A stretch of DNA of 64,000 bases from the NCBI RefSeq assembly GCF_051233475.1, contig NZ_JBKFGH010000024.1, forward strand, positions 1-64,000. The letters run 5' to 3'. Every line of letters begins with the position of its first letter. Position 1 is the first letter of the stretch. The translations under genes were made by a program, and so were the position numbers. The stretch is from Bacillus_BU sp051233475. Lineage in GTDB: Bacteria > Bacillota > Bacilli > Bacillales > Cytobacillaceae. Below are positions 25,545-33,258 of the stretch, piece by piece. The notes under the pieces were generated by a model. The model searched no databases, was not told where the DNA came from, and saw nothing but the letters and a program-made list of their open reading frames with translations.

Positions 25545-26210
25545 ATGAAAAAAATACAAGTTCTGCAAAAAATCGCCGCAACGGGCGTAGTGGCAGTAAT
25601 TCGTGCCGATTCTGCTGAAGAGGCCGTGCAAATTTCGCACGCATGCATTAGCGGCGGGATCACGTCAATCGAAATTACCTTTACGACGCCAAATGCGGAT
25701 ATCGCTATTTCTGAATTAGTGAAGGTATACGGGGATCAGGCGTGCATTGGTGCCGGGACGGTTCTCGATGCAGTGACAGCACGAATTGCGATCATGGCCG
25801 GAGCTGAGTTTGTGGTCAGCCCTGGCTTTGACGAAGACACCGCTAAGTTATGCAATCTTTATCAAATTCCGTTTATGCCCGGCTGCCTAACGATTACCGA
25901 AATGAAGAAAGCGATGGAGCATGGCGTTGATGTCGTGAAATTATTCCCGGGTAATGCGTTTGGGCCGGATTATATAAAAGCAGTTAAAGCACCGCTGCCA
26001 CAAGTGAATATTATGCCAACTGGCGGCGTGGATTTAGGCAACATTGATCAGTGGATAAAAAATGGCTGCGTTGCCGTTGGAATTGGCGGAAATCTGGTGA
26101 GCCCGGCGAAGAATAATGATTTTGCCAAAATTACCGAGCTTGCCAAGCAATATGTTCAAAAGGTTGAAGAAGCAAGACAACATAAATTAACTACTGGAGG
26201 AGTAAAATAA
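25545..26210 (+). CDS. kdgA: KDPG aldolase (2-keto-3-deoxy-6-phosphogluconate aldolase)
   Basis: A 221-residue class I aldolase. It cleaves KDPG to pyruvate and glyceraldehyde-3-phosphate. Glu43 (in IEITFTTPNA) and the Schiff-base Lys132 (in DVVKLFPGNAFGP) are present. The ATG at 25545 follows GGAGAGGAG; an upstream in-frame start overlaps this site. The stop overlaps the kduD start by one base (TAATG), so the genes are translationally coupled. Confidence 0.94.
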   Translation: MKKIQVLQKIAATGVVAVIRADSAEEAVQISHACISGGITSIEITFTTPNADIAISELVKVYGDQACIGAGTVLDAVTARIAIMAGAEFVVSPGFDEDTAKLCNLYQIPFMPGCLTITEMKKAMEHGVDVVKLFPGNAFGPDYIKAVKAPLPQVNIMPTGGVDLGNIDQWIKNGCVAVGIGGNLVSPAKNNDFAKITELAKQYVQKVEEARQHKLTTGGVK

Positions 26211-26986
26211 TGAGCTTACAAAATTTTTCAATGGATTTCTTTCGTTTAGATGGTAAGGTGGCAATCGTTACTGGAGGGAACTCTGGTTTAGGACAAGGCT
26301 ATGCAGTTGCGTTGGCAAAAGCTGGTGCTGACCTTTTCATCCCTACTTATGATACAAACTGGGATGAAACAAGAGAATTAATCGAAAACGAAGGCCGTAA
26401 AGTTGTGTTTATTCAAGCTGATTTAACGAAGCAAGAAGATCGCAGCCGTGTTAAAGAAGAATGCTTAAAAGAATTTGGCAAGATTGATATTTTAATTAAT
26501 AACGCTGGTACAATCCGCCGTTCTCCATTATTAGAATACCCTGAGCAGGATTGGAATGCGGTTATGGACATCAACCTTAACGCGGTTTACTTCTTAAGCC
26601 AAGAAATCGCAAAAGTAATGGTTGAGCAAAAGAGTGGAAAAATCATCAACATCGCGTCTATGCTTGCGTTCCAAGGCGGAAAGTTCGTGCCTTCTTACAC
26701 TGCAAGTAAGCATGGTGTTGCTGGTATTACAAAGGCATTCGCTAACGAATTAGCTTGCCACAATATCCAAATCAACGCGATCGCGCCTGGTTATATCGCA
26801 ACAGCTAACACTGCACCAATCCGTGCCGACGAAAACCGCAACAATGAAATTCAATCAAGAATTCCGGCTGACCGTTGGGGAACTCCATTTGATTTAATGG
26901 GTGTTGCCGTATTCTTATCAAGTAAAGCGTCTGACTATATGAACGGTCACATTCTAGCTGTTGATGGCGGTTGGTTAGTACGATAG
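26210..26986 (+). CDS. kduD: 2-dehydro-3-deoxy-D-gluconate 5-dehydrogenase (short-chain dehydrogenase family)
   Basis: A 258-residue short-chain dehydrogenase/reductase. The cofactor motif TGGNSGLGQG is near residue 22, NNAG in the middle, and the catalytic YTASKHG (Tyr-x3-Lys) downstream. It reduces 2,5-diketo-3-deoxygluconate to KDG. The start overlaps the kdgA stop. NLNAVYFLSQEIAK and GYIATANTAPIR are typical of KduD rather than a generic family member. Confidence 0.93.
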   Translation: MSLQNFSMDFFRLDGKVAIVTGGNSGLGQGYAVALAKAGADLFIPTYDTNWDETRELIENEGRKVVFIQADLTKQEDRSRVKEECLKEFGKIDILINNAGTIRRSPLLEYPEQDWNAVMDINLNAVYFLSQEIAKVMVEQKSGKIINIASMLAFQGGKFVPSYTASKHGVAGITKAFANELACHNIQINAIAPGYIATANTAPIRADENRNNEIQSRIPADRWGTPFDLMGVAVFLSSKASDYMNGHILAVDGGWLVR

Positions 26987-27099
26987 TTTTTGGTTGGGTC
27001 GGGTCCGCATATGTGACCGCCTATGTGGCGTGTCGTTTTTGCGGCGCAACACCCGATGAGTAGAACAAAGGGGCATTCTATAGATAGCGGGGAATTAAG

Positions 27100-27552
27100 A
27101 TGATACTAGATAAGTTGACCCATTTGCTCGAGTCTTCCGATCATCCTGCCAATATTCAAACAGCTCTGCAATTTTTGGCTGACACTGATTTTTCAAGCTA
27201 TGAGCTTGGAAAGCATATTGTGAATGATGAGATGTTTTTCTTCTTGTCCGAATATGAGACAAAAGATATTGGCGAATGTTTCTGGGAGAGCCATCAAACC
27301 TATCTCGACTTTCATTATATTTTAGTAGGTTCGGAGAAAGTCGGCTATGAACAAATTGATCGTTTGACTGTGAAAGAAGCTTATGATGCTGAAAAGGATG
27401 CGATATTCTTTAATGGCGAGCTGCAGTCCGCCGTTTCGTTGAGCAAGGGTGATGTGTTGATTTGTTTCCCTCAAGACGGGCACATGACGGGAATTTTGGC
27501 GGGCGATGCAGTAACAAAGGTGCGAAAAGTGATTCTTAAAGTGAAAAAATAG
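27100..27552 (+). CDS. YhcH/YjgK/YiaL family protein
   Basis: A 150-residue cupin-like protein. The family blocks GKHIVNDEMFFFLSEYETK, FWESHQTYLDFHYILVG and FFNGEL are present. Relatives occur with sialate, uronate and xylulose pathways and are thought to act on sugar anomers or lyxose-like acids; the exact reaction here is unknown. It follows kduD after 113 bp and probably ends the operon. Confidence 0.85.
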   Translation: MILDKLTHLLESSDHPANIQTALQFLADTDFSSYELGKHIVNDEMFFFLSEYETKDIGECFWESHQTYLDFHYILVGSEKVGYEQIDRLTVKEAYDAEKDAIFFNGELQSAVSLSKGDVLICFPQDGHMTGILAGDAVTKVRKVILKVKK

Positions 27553-27558
27553 TCAATA

Positions 27559-27605
27559 TGGCTGTGTTCCATGCTCAAAAACTGAGTTTGGGCACAGCTT
27601 TTTAT
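27559..27605 (+). terminator. Terminator of the kdu operon
   Basis: GGCTGTG with CACAGC around an imperfect inner stem (CTCAAAAACTGAG), then TTTTTATT. Confidence 0.7.
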
Positions 27606-27637
27606 TAGTTTGGGGCTTGAGGATAGGGTTCAAGCAA

Positions 27638-27750
27638 TTTATCGGCGCTATTTGCGATTTTATCGGCGGTTTTTCGAAGTTTATCGGCGGTTTTCCGGTT
27701 TTTATCGGCGGTAATTTGAATTTTATCGGCATTTGTTACATTTATCACAG
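27638..27750. repeat. Tandem array with exact 21-bp period
   Basis: TTTATCGGCG-type units start at 27638, 27659, 27680, 27701 and 27722, and a decayed sixth (TTTATCAC) at 27741. The first 10-11 bases are conserved and the following 10 are variable. It lies between the kdu operon terminator and the hydroxyacid dehydrogenase gene. Confidence 0.9.
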
Positions 27751-27809
27751 CCGCCACCGTCCCCCTGCCCTATTTTTATAAAAATAAAGAAAGTCAGGTG
27801 AACAACATC

Positions 27810-28772
27810 ATGCAAAAACGAAAGATGATTATAGCGAGAAATATCGATCAACAGCTGGCCAATAAAGTGCAGGAAATCATTTCCGATTGGGAGCTGATTG
27901 TCGGACGGGACCAAGCAATTTGGCAGGAACATATTCATGATTCGGAAATCATCGCGGGCTGGATTAGTGGAATGGAGAATTATTGCCTCCAGCCACATTC
28001 AAAGTTACGGTGGTTTCAGAGCTGGAGCGCTGGAGTGAACGCGTATCCGTTAGATCAATTTGAAGCGCGAAACGTTTTGATGACAAGTGCCAGCGGTGTT
28101 CATGCTTATCCAATTTCGGAGACAATCTTTGCGCTCATGCTTGCGTTAACACGGAAAATACATACCTTTGTCCAAAACCAAGCAGCCAAGAAATGGCACA
28201 ATGCAGGACTTAAGCTTGAAATGCATGAAAAAACGATTGGGATTATCGGTGTTGGCGCGATCGGCAAGGAAACCGCAAAAATTGCCAAAGCGTTTGGGAT
28301 GACCGTGTTAGGGGTCCGCCACTCAGCCAAGCCAACCGATTTTGTCGATGAAATGTACGCTATCGAACAACTAGCAGATATTCTCCCTCGCTGTGATTAT
28401 GTCGTTGTCACTTTACCTTTAACAAATGATACCTATCATTTGTTTAGTGCCGAACAGTTTCAAAACATGAAGCCATCTTCATTTTTTATCAATATCGGTC
28501 GGGGTGAAATTGTCAATGAGACCGATTTGATCAATGCGCTCAAAAATAACATAATCGCGGGCGCCGGACTCGATGTGTTTGAAACAGAACCGTTAAGCAC
28601 CGACAGCCCGTTATGGGATATGGAAAATGTAATCGTCACCCCACATCATGCAGGCGCAACCGAGCATTACACCGAAAGACTGATTGAAACGATTCTTATC
28701 CCAAATTTACAAGACTACCTCAATGGCAAAACCCCTTCTGTTAACTTAGTTAACTACCAAAAAGGGTATTAG
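27810..28772 (+). CDS. D-isomer-specific 2-hydroxyacid dehydrogenase
   Basis: A 320-residue NAD-dependent dehydrogenase. The Rossmann motif is GIIGVGAIGKETAK. The catalytic Arg-Glu-His set is visible in INIGRGEIV, FETEPL and TPHHAG. The ATG at 27810 is chosen for its AGGTG site; a GTG four codons upstream overlaps that site. The substrate cannot be read from sequence. Position after the kdu operon suggests a sugar-acid or glyoxylate-type substrate (inference). Confidence 0.88.
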   Translation: MQKRKMIIARNIDQQLANKVQEIISDWELIVGRDQAIWQEHIHDSEIIAGWISGMENYCLQPHSKLRWFQSWSAGVNAYPLDQFEARNVLMTSASGVHAYPISETIFALMLALTRKIHTFVQNQAAKKWHNAGLKLEMHEKTIGIIGVGAIGKETAKIAKAFGMTVLGVRHSAKPTDFVDEMYAIEQLADILPRCDYVVVTLPLTNDTYHLFSAEQFQNMKPSSFFINIGRGEIVNETDLINALKNNIIAGAGLDVFETEPLSTDSPLWDMENVIVTPHHAGATEHYTERLIETILIPNLQDYLNGKTPSVNLVNYQKGY

Positions 28773-28798
28773 TTCGCCCTTCCCAAATCCTAAACGTA

Positions 28799-28849
28799 AA
28801 AGAGAGATCCATTCCACTATTTCTAGCGGAGCGGATCTCTCTTTTTTTC
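28799..28849 (+). terminator. Terminator of the hydroxyacid dehydrogenase gene
   Basis: AGAGAGATCC with GGATCTCTCT, then seven T. Confidence 0.88.
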
Positions 28850-28953
28850 TGAACACAAGCACACGGCTAATTTATTTCTGTGTACAAAATAAATTGTTTG
28901 AATACGTGAATATAGTTTTAAAGGATTAAATTTCCTTATAAGAGGTGAGTGGG

Positions 28954-30309
28954 ATGAAAAAGAGAGCCCTTTTTACTGTGCCAATTAGCATAATACTTAT
29001 CGCCGTCATTGTTACTTCATTTTTCTTAATAAATATCAAGCCAAGCACTTCACACATTTCCCAAGCCAAAAAGTTGGCAGAATACTCGAAGCCTGCCGTA
29101 GTCCGTGTTTTCGACTATGCTGTTGTTCAATGGGAATTTTACGACTATTTCCCTGAGGTAGAAGCAATACTGCAACAATTGAATTATCAAACTTTTGTGG
29201 GGGGCTATGGCTCGGGTGCGATTATTAGCCCTGATGGCTATATCGTAACAAATGCTCATGTGGTCTCGACAACGCAAATGTCAGATGAGGAAATCGTAAA
29301 TGAAGCGTTTATCCAGCTCTGTTCGATTGTGGCCGAGTATTTTCAAACGGATCTCGAAACAGCTTATGCCTACATGATTACGGCTACAGGATACACGGAC
29401 ATTTCAAGAGAGGTAGAGGTGTATTTACCTGGCGGAGATGTTCTTGACGGTGAAATTAAAAGCTATGGTTCCCCGATAGGCGAAAAAGATGGCGACTGGA
29501 AGGATGTTGCGGTCCTTAAAATAGAAGGAAAGAATCTTCCGACTCTGAAACTGGGCAATTCCGATTCTGTCGATGACCAAGAAACGATTTGGGCGATCGG
29601 CTATCCTTCAGTAGCAGAATTTGATGTGCTGTCGATCGACTCCTCATTGGAATCAACGATGAACTCAGGTGAAATATCGGCTACCTCTAAGAAATTAGAA
29701 ACAGGAACGTCTGTTATCCAAATTAACGCAGCAACATCAACCGGAAACAGCGGCGGGCCGGTTATTAATGATAAAGGGGAAATTATTGGTCTGTTAACCT
29801 TTGGAGCGGAAATCACCGGATTTGACTTTGCGATGCCAGTTAATACTGTTAAAGAATTCGTCAACCAAGCAGGCGCAAAAAATTCAAGCAGTAATACTGA
29901 TAAGCTTTATCGTGAAGGATTGGAGCTGTATTGGGGAGGCTATTACAAAGACGCGCTCGAGAAATTCGAATCAGTCCAAAGAATTTACCCTAATCATTCG
30001 CTTATAAAAAAATATATTACGGATTCCGAAAAGAAAATCGATGATAGTAAAATTCTCTGGTCAAACTATAAAACGATTTTCTATATCGTCGATGGCGTGG
30101 CCGGCATACTCGTGATCCTGCTCTTAGTCTTCACCTTTGCCATCAAAACAAAACAGCCCAAAGTGCAAGCCGTAACAGCAACCAGCGCTCCACCAGCACC
30201 TCCTAGCCAAAATACGTTGACTGACTTAAACGGGGATGGAAAAGTGGACGCTGAAGATGCCCTGCTCGCATTAAAAAAACAACAGGAAGAAGACAAAAAG
30301 AAGGAGTGA
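28954..30309 (+). CDS. Membrane-anchored HtrA-like serine protease with EF-hand-like tail
   Basis: A 451-residue protein. A signal anchor (about 7-27) precedes a trypsin-fold protease with His102 in TNAHVV, Asp184 in WKDVAVLKI and Ser266 in TGNSGGPV. The His-Asp spacing is wide, with an extra helical insertion (about 110-150). There is no PDZ domain; instead a TPR-like helical pair (about 317-365), a second membrane span (about 376-397) and a calcium-loop-like DLNGDGKVDAED (424-435) in the tail. If the N-terminus is inside, the protease faces out and the loop faces the cytosol. The ATG at 28954 follows AGAGGTGAG. Monocistronic and convergent with the AAA/TPR operon. Confidence 0.88.
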   Translation: MKKRALFTVPISIILIAVIVTSFFLINIKPSTSHISQAKKLAEYSKPAVVRVFDYAVVQWEFYDYFPEVEAILQQLNYQTFVGGYGSGAIISPDGYIVTNAHVVSTTQMSDEEIVNEAFIQLCSIVAEYFQTDLETAYAYMITATGYTDISREVEVYLPGGDVLDGEIKSYGSPIGEKDGDWKDVAVLKIEGKNLPTLKLGNSDSVDDQETIWAIGYPSVAEFDVLSIDSSLESTMNSGEISATSKKLETGTSVIQINAATSTGNSGGPVINDKGEIIGLLTFGAEITGFDFAMPVNTVKEFVNQAGAKNSSSNTDKLYREGLELYWGGYYKDALEKFESVQRIYPNHSLIKKYITDSEKKIDDSKILWSNYKTIFYIVDGVAGILVILLLVFTFAIKTKQPKVQAVTATSAPPAPPSQNTLTDLNGDGKVDAEDALLALKKQQEEDKKKE

Positions 30310-30350
30310 AACCAACCTCCTAGCCTTGCCCACATTACACATATATATGA

Positions 30351-30396
30351 AAAAACAAGCTGATTATGATTCATTTCTAATCAGCTTGTTTTTTTC
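30351..30396. terminator. Bidirectional terminator between the protease and AAA ATPase genes
   Basis: AACAAGCTGATTA with TAATCAGCTTGTT, a 13-bp perfect stem with T runs on both strands. Confidence 0.9.
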
Positions 30397-30457
30397 GACT
30401 AAACAGCTCTAAAATCCGCGTCGCGCAGCGCCCTGTCCGGATGCAGCAACCAACCCA

Positions 30458-31705
30458 TCAACAAAACTCTTTAATATAACGTGAAGCTTCATCATAAAGG
30501 CCGCCCTGGTTCGCGTATTTTATATAATTTTTTATGGTCGTCATCCATTCCAGAGTGGAAGGCTTAGTTGATTCAATCGCTGACAGGATATCTTCCATTG
30601 TAATGAGGCGTTCTTTATTAGTTTTCATAATTTCATATAAAACGTTTTCTGTGGCCACCTCGATGACATTTTCCAGGTCTGCACCCGAGTAAAGTTCTGT
30701 TCTCTCCGCCAATACATTGAGATCAAATCCTCTCTCAATTGGTTTTCCGCGCAGCTTTAATTCAAGAATGATTTTTCGGGCCGCTTGATCTGGCGGTGGA
30801 ACAAACACGAGCTTGTCAAATCTGCCGGGGCGTTTAAATGCTGGATCGACATCCCAAGGCATATTGGTTGCGCCGATCACTAACAATTTTTCTGTATTCG
30901 TGTCAATGCTTTGTAATTCGGTCAGCATGGAATCTACTAATGGACGCATTACTTCCGAACGAGACTTCGAGCGGCTGTATCCTAACGTATCTATTTCATC
31001 AAAAAACAAAACAGAAGGTCTGTTGGCCCTAGCTGTTTCAAAAATATTAGCCAAATTCCGTTCACTCACACCGATATAAGGATCTAATATTTCCGAAATA
31101 TGGGCTGAATAGAAGCTTGCATTACACTCTCCTGCTGTTGCTTTTGCAATAAAGGTTTTGCCGCAGCCTGGCGGTCCATAAAGTAAAATCCCGCCACCTG
31201 TTTTTTTACGAAACTTCGAAAACAGACTAGGATTGACAAACGGTTTGATAATTTTCATCTCAATCGTCTGCTTTAAATTATCTAGTCCACCCACATCAGC
31301 AAATGTGATTCTTTCAGGGAGTCGTTCCTCCAGATTGACAATATTGTTTTTCTTTTTACCATCAATCACTTTGAGGCTCGTTTTCGAAAACTCCTCTACT
31401 GCCTGTTGAGCACCCTCAAGAACTGCACCAGATTCAAACGATTCAAGCTGGTCACCCAAGTCTTCAACCCCAGGCTCTATCCCTTCATTCCTTTCATCCA
31501 AACCCCGATTCGAAACAAGTTTGTTTAAAGATTCCAAAACTAAATTTTTCATCTTATCATCGTTCTTTTTTAAAGCTTTCGATAAAGCAAATAGGGCCTC
31601 GGAAAGCTGGTCGTTAAGCATATACTCTTCGGCTAGCAAATACCATGCTTCATAGTTATCCTCATCTTTCTCGACCATTGCTAAAAACATTGCCGTTTTA
31701 TCCAC
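30458..31705 (-). CDS. AAA+ ATPase of the Vps4/FtsH-like class with N-terminal TPR
   Basis: A 415-residue protein. The N-terminus looks like TPR helices (about 1-65, NYEAWYLLAEEYMLNDQLSEAL), then an acidic linker and one AAA+ module: GGLDNLKQTIEMKI, Walker A GPPGCGKT, Walker B SVLFFDEIDTLG, sensor GATNMPWDVDPAFKRPGRFD with the arginine fingers. Single-module AAA proteins of this kind usually form hexamers that remodel or extract proteins. There is no protease domain or membrane span, so it probably works on or with the membrane proteins encoded upstream. GTG start immediately after the TPR gene. Confidence 0.85.
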   Translation of the reverse strand: MDKTAMFLAMVEKDEDNYEAWYLLAEEYMLNDQLSEALFALSKALKKNDDKMKNLVLESLNKLVSNRGLDERNEGIEPGVEDLGDQLESFESGAVLEGAQQAVEEFSKTSLKVIDGKKKNNIVNLEERLPERITFADVGGLDNLKQTIEMKIIKPFVNPSLFSKFRKKTGGGILLYGPPGCGKTFIAKATAGECNASFYSAHISEILDPYIGVSERNLANIFETARANRPSVLFFDEIDTLGYSRSKSRSEVMRPLVDSMLTELQSIDTNTEKLLVIGATNMPWDVDPAFKRPGRFDKLVFVPPPDQAARKIILELKLRGKPIERGFDLNVLAERTELYSGADLENVIEVATENVLYEIMKTNKERLITMEDILSAIESTKPSTLEWMTTIKNYIKYANQGGLYDEASRYIKEFC

Positions 31706-32587
31706 TTAACGTCTTCCCTTCACAAGAAGTTTATAAAATAACGGAGCAAGCCAAGTATACACACAAAACAGGATATAGACCGCTGCGAAAATGACTAACG
31801 GGATGTAAAGTTTGAAATAATTCAATGCTAGTGTAATGACAATAAAACTTACCCAAATGACAGCAGGACCGCCGAGTTTTTTCATGATCCGTTCTGCCCA
31901 AAAAAGCGGGTGTACTTTTTCATCATATTGATCAAGAATATAGAGCAAATATTGATTGGTTGGGTCAAGGAGAAAAGCTTGCCGATAATACTCCCTTGCC
32001 TGTTTTTCTTCCTCTTTCAGCTCATGAAATATCGCTAAGTTTAACAACTTTTGCATTTCACTAGAGCCACTTTCCATTACCTTTTGAATATAGTGCAGCT
32101 GCTTCTCAGTAGCTGATTTTGCAAAATAGTATTGAAGGACGTATTGGTTAATTCTTTCACTTTCCGGGTCTAAACGGAGCGCCGCTTCTAAAAGTGCGAT
32201 GGCTTTTTCTTCGAAACCTGCTTTCAACATCATATACCCATAAGAAGCGTGAACTTCCCCGCTTTCAGGATTTAGCTCAAGTGCCTTTAAATAAGCTTCT
32301 TCCGCTTCTCTGTATTTTTTTTGATGATCATACGTTGTCCCAATAAAATGATAGCTTGTTTCTTCATCATAACCATTCAGCAAGGCTTGTTCACAAAACG
32401 CTCTTGCTTCAGACATGTCGCCTTGATAATAGTAAACTACCGACATATAATAAAAAGCTGTCGCGTCATGGGGATTCAAACTGAATAAATTTTCAATATG
32501 TTTTTTTGCTTCACCGTATCTTTCAATAGAAAAAAGATGATTGATGTTGGCAATCTCTTTATCCCTAAAAATGGACTCCTCGATCAT
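31706..32587 (-). CDS. TPR protein with C-terminal membrane hairpin
   Basis: A 293-residue protein. It contains 5-6 tetratricopeptide repeats (about 15-215; for example ATAFYYMSVVYYYQGDMSEA and GEVHASYGYMMLKAGFEEKA). Two closely spaced hydrophobic spans follow (about 235-255 and 258-278). The repeats should lie in the cytosol. The ATG at 32587 has GAGGAGG 9 bp upstream; a GTG three codons earlier touches that site. Its stop abuts the AAA ATPase start, so the two are almost certainly co-translated. Confidence 0.8.
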   Translation of the reverse strand: MIEESIFRDKEIANINHLFSIERYGEAKKHIENLFSLNPHDATAFYYMSVVYYYQGDMSEARAFCEQALLNGYDEETSYHFIGTTYDHQKKYREAEEAYLKALELNPESGEVHASYGYMMLKAGFEEKAIALLEAALRLDPESERINQYVLQYYFAKSATEKQLHYIQKVMESGSSEMQKLLNLAIFHELKEEEKQAREYYRQAFLLDPTNQYLLYILDQYDEKVHPLFWAERIMKKLGGPAVIWVSFIVITLALNYFKLYIPLVIFAAVYILFCVYTWLAPLFYKLLVKGRR

Positions 32588-32602
32588 GAGCGCCACCCTC
32601 CT

Positions 32603-33055
32603 CTATATCACCAATGATAATAGGATTATTTCAACGATTGCCCCGACAATAATCCAAAGAAGCGCAGGTTTTAGGATAGGTAAAGTCTGATCAACCGTTA
32701 TCATATGTTGTTGGAAAGGTTGTTTAAGAACCTTTCGGTATAGCAAATACAGCAAGACGCAGCCAATTTTATACCCATATCGAATCATTCTGTTATCCAT
32801 TTCAATCGTACCGTTTGTTACGAAATAGACGAATGTAAATTTCATTGCTAGTAATAAAATTCCTAGCGCTATTAAAGAATAGATTACTTTCTTTGATACT
32901 TTTAGCCATGTTGCATTTTTTGTCCCCAACACGAGCAGGGGGATGACTCCACCAAAAAAGGCAACTAAAAAGAATTTATTAATGTCATAGGATTTTGTTT
33001 CTTTCCAGCCTTCTTTTAAAGAGGGTTGATACAAATGATGAGTCCCTTCCATCAT
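32603..33055 (-). CDS. Small polytopic membrane protein
   Basis: A 150-residue protein of no recognised family. A polar N-terminus (MMEGTHHLYQPSLKEGWKE) is followed by about four hydrophobic spans (FFLVAFFGGVIPLLVLG, VIYSLIALGILLLAM, a central one, and a C-terminal one ending in LLSLVI). Two adjacent ATG codons follow AAAGGAG; the first is used here, although the second has slightly better spacing. It heads the three-gene operon and lies 15 bp before the TPR gene. Confidence 0.7.
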   Translation of the reverse strand: MMEGTHHLYQPSLKEGWKETKSYDINKFFLVAFFGGVIPLLVLGTKNATWLKVSKKVIYSLIALGILLLAMKFTFVYFVTNGTIEMDNRMIRYGYKIGCVLLYLLYRKVLKQPFQQHMITVDQTLPILKPALLWIIVGAIVEIILLSLVI

Positions 33056-33258
33056 GAAGCTCCTTTCAGCTACTAAGCTATATGTAAAAAAAACTGACCC
33101 TTTTATTTTAACAAAAATAGGATTGCTTGCAGTCAAAATTAGGAACAATTTACACCTTTCTCTCGCTGCGATTCAACCATTTTCGAGTTTTTCACCTAGG
33201 TGTTGCTTTCTAAGGTAGCGACTGTTGGGATAAAATAGACTAGAAGGGGGTTTGAGTG

